A stretch of DNA of 64,000 nt from Saccopteryx bilineata. Lineage: Eukaryota; Chordata; Mammalia; Chiroptera; Emballonuridae. The position numbers and the translations under genes were made by a program. A model generated the notes under the pieces. That model was given only the letters and a program-made list of their open reading frames with translations, was not told the origin of the DNA and made no database searches. The stretch is from contig NC_089491.1 of NCBI RefSeq assembly GCF_036850765.1, positions 92,164,740-92,228,739 on the forward strand, written 5' to 3'. This document shows positions 22,801 to 33,988 of the stretch, one piece after another. Each line of letters begins with the position of its first letter. Within the stretch, counting starts at the first letter, position 1.

Positions 22801-23799
22801 TAAAGAACATTTTATGAACTTGACTCCAATGGCAAGAGAAGTGAAGGCAAAGATAAATGAATGGGACTACATCAGAATTAAAAGTTTTTGCTCAGCAAGA
22901 GAAACTGATATCAAAATAAACAGACAGCCAACTATATGGGAACTGATATTTTCAAACGACAGCTCAGATAAGGGCCTAATATCCAAAATTTACAAAGAAC
23001 TCATAAAACTCAACAACAAACAAACAATCCAATAAAATAATGGGAAGAAGACATGAACAGACACTTCTCCCAGGAAGAGATACAAATGGCCAACAGATAT
23101 ATGAAAAGATGCTCAGCTTCATTAGTTATTAGAGAAATGCAAATCAAAACTACAATGAGATACCACCTCACCCCTGTTAGATTAGCTATTATCAACAAGG
23201 CGGGTAATAGCAAATGTTGGAGAGGCTGTGGAGAAAAAGGAACCCTCATTCACTGTTGGTGGGACTGTAAAGTAGTACAACCATTACGGAGGAAAGTATG
23301 GTGGTTCCTCAAAAAACTACAAATAGAACTACCTTATGACCCAGCAATTCCTCTACTGGGTATATACCCCAAAACCTCAGAAACATTGATACGTGAAGAC
23401 ACATGTAGCCCCATGTTCATTGCAGCACTGTTCACAGTGGCCAAGACATGGAAACAACCAAAAAGCCCTTCAATAGAAGACTGGATAAAGAAGATGTGGC
23501 ACATATACACTATGGAATACTACTCAGCCATAAGAAATGATGACATTAGATCATTTACAGCAAAATGGTGGGATCTTGATAACATTATAAGAAGTGAAAT
23601 AAGTAAATCAGAAAAAAAACAAGAACTACATGATTCCATACATTGGTGGAACATAAAAATGAGACTAAGAGACATGGACAAGAGTGTGGTGGTTACCAGG
23701 GGTGGGGGGAGGGAGGACATGGGAGGGAGGGAGGGAGAGAGTTCGGGGGAGGGGGAGGGGCACAGAGAACTAGATAGAGGGTGGTGGAGGACAATCTGA
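19833..23799 (+). pseudogene. L1 ORF2: L1 ORF2 (endonuclease/reverse transcriptase), frameshifted
   Basis: ORF2p nicks target DNA and reverse-transcribes L1 and SINE RNA at the nick. The start at 19833 opens [19 protein letters not shown]. The apurinic-type endonuclease occupies about residues 1-240, with catalytic N14, E43 (QETHL), D145 (GDLN), D205 and H230 (SDH) all present. The reverse transcriptase follows, with GPDGY near 472, a [11 protein letters not shown] block near 658 and the metal-binding FADD at 700-703. The first frame runs 855 codons to a TAG at 22398. A 1-base deletion in a C run at about 22392-22394 moves the reading to a second frame (open to 23035), and a second 1-base loss at about 23008-23025 moves it to a third. 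That frame has a TAA at 23038, then is open to 23799 and includes the C-terminal Cys/His cluster starting at 23215. Total span about 1,322 codons, slightly longer than human ORF2. The frame runs on through the polypurine tract, so the native stop may lie earlier. Confidence 0.96.
23696..23765 (+). repeat. G-rich polypurine tract of L1 3' UTR
   Basis: Many runs of three or more G separated by short A-containing loops, compatible with G-quadruplex formation. A G-rich polypurine tract is a conserved feature of mammalian L1 3' UTRs. Confidence 0.85.
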
Positions 23800-23901
23800 C
23801 TTTGGGCGAGGGGTATGCAACATAATTTAATGACAAAATAACCTAGACATGTTTTCTTTGAATATATGTACCCTGATTTATTAATGTCATCCCATTACCA
23901 T

Positions 23902-23931
23902 TAATAAATAAATAAATAAATAAATAAAATT
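23902..23931 (+). terminator. L1 polyadenylation signal and (AAAT)n tail
   Basis: AATAAA occurs repeatedly within (AAAT)n. It ends at the target-site duplication starting at 23932. Confidence 0.85.
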
Positions 23932-23943
23932 AAATTAATTTCA

Positions 23944-24337
23944 CACCCTGGTCAGCTGACTCAGTGGTAAAGTATTGTCCCAGTGTTTAGATGTCTTAGG
24001 TTAGATTTCTAGTCAGGGTACACAGAGGAAGCGTCCATATGCTTCTCCACCCACCCCCACTTCTCTCTCTCTCTCTCTGTCTCTCTGTCTCTTTCTCTCT
24101 CTCTGTCTCTCCCTCTTCTGCAGCTATGAGTTGATTGGAGGGAGTTGACCCAGGCACTGAGGATGGCTCCATGACTTCTGCCTCAGATGCTAAGAAGAGC
24201 TTGATTGCTGAGCAACAGAACAAGGCCCAGGTGGGCAGATCATCACCCTCTAGTGAGCTTGCTGGGTGGATCCTGGCTGGTGCACATGAAGAAGCCTATC
24301 TCTCTGCCTCCCCTCCTCTTACTGAATCAAGAAAAAT
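23944..24337 (+). mobile_element. SINE family A, older, abutting the L1
   Basis: Head caccctggtcagctgactcagtgg, a (TC)-rich block (24060-24115), 'ggatggctccatgacttctgcctcag', and a tail through 'cctcttactgaatcaagaaaaat'. It is heavily mutated, so older than the L1. It is flanked by aattaatttca at 23933-23943 (shared with the L1 right duplication) and 24338-24348. Confidence 0.9.
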
Positions 24338-24348
24338 AATTAATTTCA

Positions 24349-26374
24349 GAAGAAAAAAATTTATAAATAACTTTGACTTTTCACCCAGTTATTCCATAAA
24401 ATTATGTTTTGCTATTCAAGAACAACACCAAAATAATGAAATTGAGCCCTTCTGTTAGAAAATAATACATTCTTCAGATTGAGACATTAAACTGCACCTG
24501 ACTGCAACAACCAAATGTCGTAATGAAGCTAAAGTCATGATATTAATTGCTCTCATATTCATTTTTAATAAAAAGTAACAATTGACTTGACAGGCTAATT
24601 ATTATAACATCTAAGGTCCACAGTATGTAGTAAGAGTCATAATGTAGCAGTCAATCAAAATATTTTACCTCTGTTATTGTGCTTGAAATTCTCAACTTTC
24701 TTGTTCATCCTATTAACTAGATGACATTTGAAAATTACTGAAGGTGTTATCCTCAAGAGAGAATACAAGCATGAAATAAGCTGCTCATATTTCTACTGCA
24801 ATTGATGTTGTGAAATGGCTTTGGGTATACTGAGCATGAATTCATTCCGACTTTATAATAATTACTATATTACCATGGGGCGTATTGAAATGGAAATTTT
24901 GATAAGATGCACTAGAGCTTAGTGCATTCTATTGTTAAACAGTACGGGTTCCTTTAGAATGGAAATAGATTGGATAAACTTTACAGCATAAACTCCTTAT
25001 GAAAGGTATGCTGGAAGATATTATGATATGTAGAAGTTAGTGGTGGTGTTACTATATTGTTTAATATAAATTTTCTTTAGCCCTATGCTTTCTCTACAAA
25101 ATATAAAGTTACTGGTACTTTCTTGGGAATTTCATTTTTAAGAATTTATATTTTAAATCTATTGCATTATGTGTATGAGTTTTCTTTCTATTGCCTCCAC
25201 CCTCTCTAATGTGCTTGCCCAATCACGTGTGTACAGCACTCTCGTGTTTGTACTGATGGCTCCTGCCATCAAAATGCAGAGAGGAAGCCACAGTGGAAAG
25301 GAGGAATATAAAGAAAGCAGTCCACAAGAGCAAGAGAACTGAAAATCCTCTTTCGCAAAACTGTGTGAACAAGGATAATAGGGGTTTGATTCTGGTTATA
25401 TACCCTTAATTCCATCTCAGCAGGCTGCTGTTAAAAATATACTAGTTATGACTAAATGAGTAAATATCTTAGACCTGATCTTGGACCTCAGTGTTTCAAA
25501 TTTTGCCTTTAGCTCTTTTTTATCTACTATGAATACATTATATATTGGGGATATGAAGTTCAATATAAAGTCTTATTACTTAGCCTGTGCTGCACTAAAT
25601 ATAAAAAATATCGCTTTGCTTCTGCTGTTGATTCAGTTGTTTGTTCTTATCTCAGGACTATATTAACCCTATCTGTTTTCCACTCCTTTCTTGTATTCTT
25701 TTTACAATGCCTCTTGTCTTCCTCTCAGTCTATAATTTTTCTTGTAAATACTACATCTGTCTACAGTCATGTATTTCATTTTTGGCCACTTTTTTCTCAG
25801 TCTACCCAGTCCGGAAAGCCAATGATTTCCAGACAATTTTTGGACTGTACACTTCTGTCAGTAAAATAATTGTTTATGGAAGCATAGCCTGTGCTTACTA
25901 CTCTACTAATTTTTACAATTTTTTTTGCCCCATATTTTCTACTCATATCAGAGTACATCATCATTGGCAGATCTTTTACATCATAATTTTACCAATAACA
26001 TGACTGAGAATAGGAGTAAAGTTGTTAATTCAGCTATTATGTTATTATTTGCATATACCTCAGTCAATGTAGTTTTCGATCTGTATGACTTTATATAAAT
26101 ATTTAAAAACAACTTTTGTGAAGATAACTGTAGTTAAAATGAGATAATGTAAGCTATAAATAACTTAATTTAGCATATGCAAATTACAATATTTTAAAAA
26201 ACTAAAAGAAACTAGAAAAGGTAGGCCTCTGAAGTCCAGAACTGTGTCAATTTTGCTTTCTTTACTCAAATTGCCTCCCTGGCATTTACATATTTGACAC
26301 AGACTACCTGGCAAATTAACTGAGGAGCCTCTCTCTGTCAATTTTTCAATTAATTATAAATAGACATTATTGGT
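24349..26374. other. Long stretch without recognised features
   Basis: Two open frames at 25481-26003 are hydrophobic and T-rich, typical of AT-rich non-coding DNA. No gene or repeat family recognised. Confidence 0.45.
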
Positions 26375-26530
26375 TTTTTAGTGGACAGAGAGAGAGAGAG
26401 GAAAATGGAAAGCATTAATTCATAGTAGTTGCTTCCCATATGTGCCTTGACCGAGCAAGCCCAGGGTTTCGAACTGGCAACCTGAGCATTCCAAGTTGAT
26501 GCTTTATACACTGTGCCACCATAGGTCAGG
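26375..26530 (-). mobile_element. Short SINE (family C-like), antisense
   Basis: The minus strand reads a diverged tRNA-like head at 26530 (gcctgaccta..gtggcacagtg), a 'ggttcgaa..cc'-like B box region, 'ggtcaaggcacatatggg' and a (CT)n/A tail. It lacks the long repeated body of family B, like the copy at 41363. Confidence 0.75.
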
Positions 26531-27556
26531 CAAAATTTAACTTCTTTAATACATAGGTATAGATACATCAATATAGACATGTTGGTATTGTATTTTCTTT
26601 TATTTCAATAGATGATCTTCTCTAGTCTCTGGAATAAACCGACTTCACTTGGAGATCACTGCTTTAAAGTAACCTATTTGTCCTTGTCACTAGGTCAATG
26701 ACCACTATTTGCATGTTTCTTCTGTTCTTCTGGTTGTGCTGACCTCTCTGCCTACATGGACTTTATTGGCTTGGAAAAACAAAATCTAGCATCCTGCAAG
26801 AGCAATGCCCCCCCAAAAAGAACACTTGTCTGCATGTGATTTCTTGTCCTTGATTTTGTAAATGATTCTCCCTCAGGTGTGGAACAAGAGAAAAAAATAA
26901 CAACATCAAATTATGCCACCTTGCTTTATAATCTTGCGATTGCTGATGAAAAGTAATTCACCATTACCTCTTTCTTATCTACTAAGAATAAATTCTAGAG
27001 GCAAATTTCTCTTTTTGCCATCATCTCTATTAAAATTAGATGCATAACTTTGATAAATGGAAGCTAAATAACTCCCTTTCCTTTTTTTCTGCTTTATTTT
27101 GCTGCCTTGCCATTTTTATGGTCTTCTATAACGAGATATTTCCAAATTAATTCTGGCTCTTATTTTGATTAGAAAGAGGTCAATTCTCAATATTTCATTA
27201 AATAATTGGTTATAGACCATATATTTTCTGTGAGGCATAGGTTAAGAATTAGAAATAAAAAATATTCTCACAAAGTCCTCCTGGAACTCAATCTAGTGAT
27301 CAAGAAAAATATACAATATTCAATACTAGTAAATCTTTTATTTATAACCTGCATGTAAACAATCAAGAAAGAGAATAATTATTCTGCTTACAAAGAAGAG
27401 GAGGAAGTTTAGCCTTGAATGATGAATGGCTGTTTGCTAGGAAGACACAGAAGAGCAGAGCTTTATAGAAGGGAACTCTAGGACAATGACATGAAACCTA
27501 AGAAATATTTGTTTATTGAGGGAAAGAGAATGACTAGACATGCAGCTTAATTTATT
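26531..27556. other. Stretch without recognised features
   Basis: No gene, RNA or repeat family recognised. Confidence 0.45.
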
Positions 27557-27571
27557 AAGAATTGGTTTGTT

Positions 27572-27975
27572 GCCCTGGCTGGTTGGCTCAGTGGTAGAGC
27601 GTTGGCCTGGCATGTAGAAGTCCCGGGTTCGATTCCTGGGCAGGGCACACAGGAGAAGCGCCCATTTGCTTCTCCACCCCTCTCCCTCTCCTTCCTCTCT
27701 GTCTCTCTCTTCCCCTCCGGCAGTCGAGGCTCCATTGGAGCAAGGATGGCCCGGGCGCTGGGGATGGCTCCTTGGCCTCTGCCTCAGGCGCTAGAGTGGC
27801 TCTGGTCGCAACAGAGCGACCCCCCCGGAAGGGCAGAGCATCGCCCCCTGGTGGGCAGAGTCGCCCCCTGGTGGGTGTGCCGGGTGGATCCCGGTCGGGC
27901 GCATGCAGGAGTCTGTCTGACTGTCTCTCCCGGTTTCTAGCTTCAGAAAAAATACAAAAAAGAAAAAAAAGAAAA
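27572..27975 (+). mobile_element. SINE family A, young, complete
   Basis: Full length, with an almost unmutated 76-nt tRNA-like head (27572-27647), A box tggctcagtgg and B box ggttcgattcc. The body runs to 'agcttcagaaaaa' and an A-rich tail. The perfect 15-bp duplication aagaattggtttgtt at 27557-27571 and 27976-27990 proves a recent, complete insertion. Confidence 0.97.
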
Positions 27976-27990
27976 AAGAATTGGTTTGTT

Positions 27991-28901
27991 TAAATGCAAA
28001 AAAAATTTTTGAATTCATTGAAATTAAAATGTTTTAAAATCAACTTATGAGTATGAATAAATCATTTATTTTTATAATTTTGGAAATATAGTCTATATAT
28101 TAGGTAAAACAATTTTTATACACAATAAGATAAATATTTCTTGCTCATTTCATCATAAAACAAATTTATTTGAAAGCAACTGGTTAGCTGAAAAAATTAA
28201 AATAAAATCTAAGAAAAGACAGGAAACAGATAAGCTGAAGATTTACATAGAATGTACACATATTATCTTTATACTGTCCCCATAACATAGCCCAGTTTTG
28301 ATTATTTTTATGTATTTCTCATAAACAGTAACTTTCAAAAGAGAAAGTTTAATTTTATTTACTTGGGTCATAAGATTTGGAAGAGAAAGACACAGCCCAC
28401 ATAAAAATGGATTGGGTAGTTTTATAAGAGGCATTATTACTGATTGAGGTGAGCAAAAAGGTGAGCTTGTAAAAATAAGTCATTTATTTACTGCATTCCT
28501 GTCTCTTCAATATAAACATATCATTTTGTTTCATATTAACATTTTGACACTCTCACTTAACATCCTTTAATATAAAAATCATATCATATATATAATAAAT
28601 ATATATATCTAGTTATATATCTAAATGAATGTGAATATATAAATAATTTATATATTGATAGATAGTTATAACCTCTCTGCCTGCCCAAAAGAGAGGCAAC
28701 TCTAACCTGTTAACTACAGCAGCTTCATGATCTCTGACATGATCTGCATCCCTGCCCTGTTATTTTCTTTCTAGAAATCTTATAATTTATGTCATGTGTG
28801 ACCATAATCACTATGTTCTTTTTTAAGAGTACAGATAAAGAAGAAGAAAAAATATGATTTTTAAAAAATTTAATCTAATGAGCAAACACAGTAATACTTA
28901 C
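27991..28901. other. AT-rich stretch, no gene seen
   Basis: Contains very AT-rich, TA-rich sequence near 28575-28660. No repeat family assigned. Confidence 0.45.
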
Positions 28902-29046
28902 TTCTGTAAATAACTATCCAAATCTATAACTTCTATTTCTGGTGTGTCTTCTCTTATTTTTGTCTTCCTTTGGCTCAAAAACTTAGCTGATTGGAATATT
29001 TTGCCTGTCTTAATTTTTGTGGTTTCAATTTCTTGGTAAGCCTGCC
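28902..29046 (-). other. Candidate host coding exon (weak)
   Basis: The minus strand is open here and reads a charged, protein-like sequence ending IEVIDLDSYLQ. It is followed by a strong donor-like GTAAGTATT (exon end 28902) and preceded by tgtag (possible acceptor at 29047), but with a poor polypyrimidine tract. This would be a 145-bp exon entering in phase 1. No family is recognised. It could equally be chance in A-rich DNA. Confidence 0.22.
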
Positions 29047-29837
29047 TACATAATACTTCAGGGTTTTCTTTTAAAATTTTCAATTGTTACATTAGTTTAA
29101 AAGGGTGCTCTCCAAAGGTCTTATGTTTTTCTCATATCTTAACAGAAATAATATTTATCAATGATTTGAATGATTTTTTTTTTGTCTATAGTTCTGGTGG
29201 CATGAGATGCTCAAATGGCCAGAAGCCATTATTAGCCTCCAATGTAATATAACTATTCTTGTATGCCCTGTTGTAAGCTGAACCTAGACTGAGAAAATGT
29301 GATCCATTTTAACAAAGACCAAGGAATGAATGTACAGTATTGAGTTGCCATTGCCATCCACATCCACTTTCTTGTTCCTGAATTTATGTATTCTGATTCT
29401 ACGAGAAAAAGCACTATATAGTTAAATGGCTTAGAAAATAGAGCATATCTTCCATTGTGGTATTCTAGCAGTGCCATTGGTAGCATCATTTTATGTCATA
29501 TGGTCATTTGTTTAAAAAGGATGATGGCTATTCTCCCCCATTATAGGAGCTTACTCTCCATCTCTGAAAATGATGCTTGCCAAAGGCTCCATTCATTCCA
29601 TCCAAGACACTTTGGGAATCATTCTGTCTGCTTTATCTTCAAGCTAGTTAAAAAGAGCCATTAACAAGATAGCCTGGTATTGCTTTGCCTTGCTCTGGAA
29701 TACACAAAAATATCACAAATTTTTATTTCAATAAGTCATAGAAGGATATCTACATGTTTTAAAAGTCCTAAGAAGCCTTCCAAATATTGTTTGTCTTTTT
29801 CAGTGATAGCAGTACAAAAATGATAAGTATTTAATTT
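29047..29837. other. Stretch without recognised features
   Basis: Small frames on both strands with no domain. No repeat family recognised. Confidence 0.4.
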
Positions 29838-30232
29838 ACATGTTCAAATCTTAATTCCTAGAACCTATAAATATGATTCTTTGCATGATGAAAAGTCTTT
29901 GCATGGCTGATTGAATTAAGGGATTTGAAATGCGGGATTATCTCAGATATTCTGTTTGACCCATTGCAATCACAGGGTTTTTATAGGAGGGATACAAAAA
30001 GGTCAAAGTCAGACAAGGAAATACAATGAGGGAAGTAGAGGCTGGAGCAATTTGTGGCCAAGAGTGAATAAATATAAGCTGTCCCTGGAAGGTAGAAAAG
30101 GCAAGGAAACAGGTACTCCCCAGAATAATCGCAGTCCTGCTGACACACGACAGATTTCTGACTTCCAAAACTATTGATTATTTTTGTTTTTTTAAGCTAC
30201 CATATTTGTGGTAACTAAAAAATTAATACAAA
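29838..30232 (+). mobile_element. MLT1-type MaLR solo LTR
   Basis: The order of motifs is that of MLT1: 'ctagaacctataaatatg', 'agtctttgcatggctgattgaattaaggg', 'gattatctcagatattc', 'aggaaatacaatgagggaagtagaggctgga', 'aaaaggcaaggaaacaggt', and 'ctgacttccaaaact' then 'taagctaccatatttgtggtaa'. No internal region. Confidence 0.85.
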
Positions 30233-30273
30233 TAGTAAAAGATACTATTGGTTTTACTAAGGAAGTTAAACTA

Positions 30274-30619
30274 CAGGACGTCCTAGGGTTATGACACAGT
30301 TCCGTTCCTATGACAGTGACATAACCCAACTTTTGGTGTAAACTAAATCATATCCTCACTTAACAGAAACAAAACACTTACACTTTTAACAGTCCAAAAT
30401 GGCATAGGTAAGCATACTGGGGGACACCAACCCCTGACTCACATTCCTCCTGACTACAGAATTCGCTGCCCACAACCAAACAAGCTCACCCACGTAGTCC
30501 ATAAGTACGACGCTGACAGTGTAAGCCAAAACACTTAGGTCTCAAATTTTAGTTTTCATGGGAGTGAGTGTTGTAAATATGAAACATATGTTGAGTCTGC
30601 CATAACCCAGGATCCCCTG
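30274..30619. mobile_element. Tigger-like (Tc1/mariner) MITE
   Basis: A 346-bp non-autonomous DNA transposon. The left end, caggacgtcctagggttatg, and the inverse of the right end, caggggatcctgggttatg, pair as imperfect terminal inverted repeats. TA dinucleotides at 30272-30273 and 30620-30621 form the expected TA target duplication. The interior has no transposase frame. Assignment to Tigger is from TIR similarity recalled from the family and was not searched. Confidence 0.75.
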
Positions 30620-30848
30620 TACTTCCATCACTATAGTAATAACAGAAATGCATTACCTCATCCCAGGAAGACAGCAGCATCAGCGATCTTGTGCACAGGG
30701 GTGGGTAAAAGTAGGCTCACAATTGTGAGTACATAAAACACAGTTTCTTCTTGAATTATTATTTCTTAAATTTTGTATTATTTGTATGATTACTGTAAAC
30801 CTACTTTGGCCAATCTCTTTACAGTTAGAGTAATTTTTTGAAATTGAG

Positions 30849-31194
30849 GGTTTTTTTGTTGTTGTTTTGTTTTGTTTTACAGAGACAGAGAGAGAATCAG
30901 AGAGAGGGATAGACAGGGATAGACAGGAACGGAGAGAGATGAGAAGCATCAATCATCAGTTTTTTGTTGCGACACCTTAGTTGCTCATTGATTGCTTTCT
31001 CATATGTGCCTTGACCACGAGCCTTCAGCAGACCGAGTAACCCCTTGCTCGAGCCAGAGACCTTGGGTCCAAGCTGGTGAGCTTTGCTCAAACCAGATGA
31101 GCCCGTGCTCAAGCTAGCGACCTTGGGGTCTTGAACCTGGGTCCTCCACATCCCAGTGCGACGCTCTATCCACTGCGCTACCGCCTGGTCAGGC
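30849..31194 (-). mobile_element. SINE family B, antisense
   Basis: Close to the family consensus: head at 31194, and a tail of T with (tgt) interruptions at 30851-30880. The duplication gaaattgag lies at 30840-30848 and 31195-31203. Confidence 0.92.
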
Positions 31195-31332
31195 GAAATT
31201 GAGTTTTAATAATCTCATATTTTCTAAGTCTCATAAAAAAATTGTTATGGGTCAAATTAAGATTTAAATATAAATGTTATAGAAATTGTCATGCCTGATT
31301 TTTTTTACTTTCATGCCTGATTTTAGGTCTTT

Positions 31333-31662
31333 TTTTTTTTTACAGAGACAGAGAGAGTGTCAGAGAGAGGGATAGATAGGGACAGACAGACAGGAACAGA
31401 GAGATATGAGAAGCATCAATCATTAGTTTTTCGTTGTGACACCTTAGTTGTTCATTGATTGCTTTCTCATATGTGCCTTGACCGCGGGCCTTCAGCAGAC
31501 TGAGTAACCCCTTGCTTGAGCCAGCGACCTTGGGCTCAAGCTGGTGACCTTTTTGCTCAAGCCAGATGAGCCTGCGCTCAAGCTGGCGACCTTGGAGTCT
31601 CGAACCTGGGTCTTCCGCATCCCAGTCCGACGCTCTATCCACTGCGTCACCACCTGGTCAGG
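31333..31662 (-). mobile_element. SINE family B, antisense
   Basis: Near-consensus copy with a 16-bp duplication, ctgattttaggtcttt, at 31317-31332 and 31663-31678. It has the same orientation as the copy 139 bp to the left but a separate duplication, so it is an independent insertion. Confidence 0.93.
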
Positions 31663-31678
31663 CTGATTTTAGGTCTTT

Positions 31679-33913
31679 GATGATGACACTAATATCTTTA
31701 AATTTTCTGAGAATATGTCATTACCTTCATTGGGAGAGAATTCTCAAAGCTTCTTCTTGACTATTCCTTCAAAATGGCCTTCACAATATAAATAGAGGAG
31801 ACGTCTTCTATTTTCTAAGAACAACAAAATAGATTACGATGAGATTATTTTATAATTATATATTATACTATAATCCAGTATTATTATTTTATAGAATATA
31901 ACATTATTTATATATAATTAATATTATTATTATTAAATTATTATTTTCTGAATTTGAGAAAAGAAAAAAATTAAACAGGATGGTTTTAAGGTCAGATTCA
32001 GTCCTATTCTATCACCTGAAAGCTACAAGCTGCCACCCTTTCCAGCAGGCTATGGTAAGGTAGTACTTGGCATTTTGCACCCAGTGCTTTCTAAAATTTT
32101 CACCTATTACTTATTTTTCAGTATAAAGTTCTTCTGTATATTCATCCAGGCCTCTTAGGGGAGAGCTAATGAAAGATTCATAATATCTATTAGTGATTGT
32201 AAAACATGTATACAGTTTCCTCTTTGTTTAAGAGACCACAACACATACTTCATTTCTAGAAGTGTCCTGGCTCATGAACAAATGCAGAACACACAACTTT
32301 CTATGTGATCTGGTTATCTTTCAATCTATCATGTTCAATTATGTAACTATGGTGAGTGAGCAGATGTACATAAAAGATCCAATCCAGCATAGTGACATCT
32401 CAAAGTCTGTGAAAGTACATCTAGAAATGGACAGGGATTTTTGCTCTTTCAATGTCAGTTAGCAAATTGGATACAGGTTTGCTTTTTTTACACCAAAAGT
32501 AGCAGCTGGTTTCTTAAACTACCTCAATAAAGCAAAAACTCTGTTGAGAGTAACTATTTTGATAAATGCAGCTTGATCCAAAATGGTGTTCCCCAGCCCT
32601 TTCCTTGGCTAAACATTCTCAAAATCCAGTGTTCCAAAATTATTTCCAGGGTTTTCACTACACAAATTAGTAAACTAGTATAAATTCTTCTGAGACTCAT
32701 TCTGTTTCACTATTCCAATTCTGCTTTTCAATCTCTGTCCATATTTATGATTATGGCCAATAGTCTCTCAAGAATACAGGAATTGTTTGATTTCTCTTGC
32801 ATGAGAAACATGCATTATTTCCCTGAAAGGATGTTTCACAGGGATCTGGGTTCTCCAACTGTTCTCTGATTCTCCTGAATGTTGCACCTTGATTGTCCCA
32901 GTTGTTGGTAATACAGAAATTCTAGATCTCTATTTGAATTTTACCTAAGGCAACTGAACAAACTAAATTCACCTGCATTTTAATTCAGCAATCTACAGAA
33001 TTGATCTCAGAGGTTGTTTTGGTGAATTCAACCCTGTGGCTTTTAAGAGAGAAGAGATTCTTCCAGCACAGTCACATTAGGTCTGAGTTTCAGTCCATGC
33101 CTTGAGGCAAGAATTTTAAGATTTGAACTTGTCATTCTTCTGCTTTTAAAATATTAAATACTGTCGGAAACAACTCTCCTTACATTTGCTTGCTTCTAGA
33201 ATTATTCGACTTTTCAGAGATGTTCTATGACAGCAGTGAGTCACCTAAAGCTTTGCACTTGTTGGACACATGGTCCCAGGTGACCACAGGGAAATAATTA
33301 ATTAGCTGTTATGCCACTGACTCCCTTAGGGAAGTTACTTCCCTGTTCTAGAATATTCAAGGAAATCTCAAAGTTATCCTGCATTTCAATGCTATAATCT
33401 ATTATAAATACCCCACATTTCACTGTTGTGTGAAATCCATTCTAAATCTTTATATTTGTTATTGTGGATACTTGTTCTGGATAAATTAATTTTGGAAAGC
33501 TTAAACTTTCATAATTAAAGATAAAATTAAACAAATACTCTTGAGAAAGGACAGATATCAAAATTCTTGAGACTTATGTACAAGAAACAACGTGGTAGTC
33601 GTTCATCTCGCAAAACTTAAGTTGAAAAGTTTCAGCAGTTTTCTTAAAATTCAAATATCTAGGTGTGTTTTGCTAGTTTGTGTCATTCTTCCCCACTTCG
33701 GCTAGTGTTGGTGGTGAAGTACGGCATCTTGGTTTATAATCCTGCCAAGAACATCTTGAGTGGAAACGTAGTATGCTATGGGAGACAAAAGTAAAAAATA
33801 AGGGGTTCGTTTAAGAAAAACAACAGATACCCAATAAAGTCCAGAGTATATATGCACATTTTTGTATCTTTAAATATAATATATTTAACAGTTCAAATGC
33901 TGTAGAAATGTTT
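31679..33913. other. Long stretch without recognised features
   Basis: AT-rich at 31855-31945, mixed composition after. No coding frame of note and no repeat family recognised. Confidence 0.45.
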
Positions 33914-33988
33914 GCCTGAAACCTATGTATTCTTATTGATCAATGTCACCCACTGTTAAATTTAATTTTCTAAATAAAATAAAAATAC
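33914..33988 (+). repeat. Short L1 3' end remnant
   Basis: 'cctgaaacctatgtattcttattgatcaatgtcaccc' followed by an A-rich tail matches the 3' terminal segment also present at 44700 and 57780 in this window. Confidence 0.6.

Larger units (their letters stand above)
16145..23931 (+). mobile_element. L1: Near full-length L1 (LINE-1) retrotransposon
   Basis: A 7.8-kb non-LTR retrotransposon with every expected part in order: CpG-rich 5' UTR promoter, ORF1, spacer, ORF2 (endonuclease, reverse transcriptase, cysteine-rich C terminus), a G-rich polypurine 3' UTR, and an AATAAA-containing (AAAT)n tail. It is bounded by the direct repeat aaattaatttca (16133-16144 and 23932-23943), typical of target-primed reverse transcription. 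Only four inactivating changes were found in about 5 kb of coding sequence, so it is young compared with the other L1 remnants in the window. It is a plausible source, or close relative of the source, of the machinery that mobilised the SINEs here. This copy cannot be autonomous as it stands. Confidence 0.97.

Noticed and set aside
22670..23799. Two separate open frames that look like distinct genes
   Set aside because: They are frameshifted parts of the same L1 ORF2.
27572..27647. Apparent tRNA gene
   Set aside because: A tRNA-like head with A and B boxes, but continuous with a SINE body, tail and target duplication, so not a functional tRNA gene.
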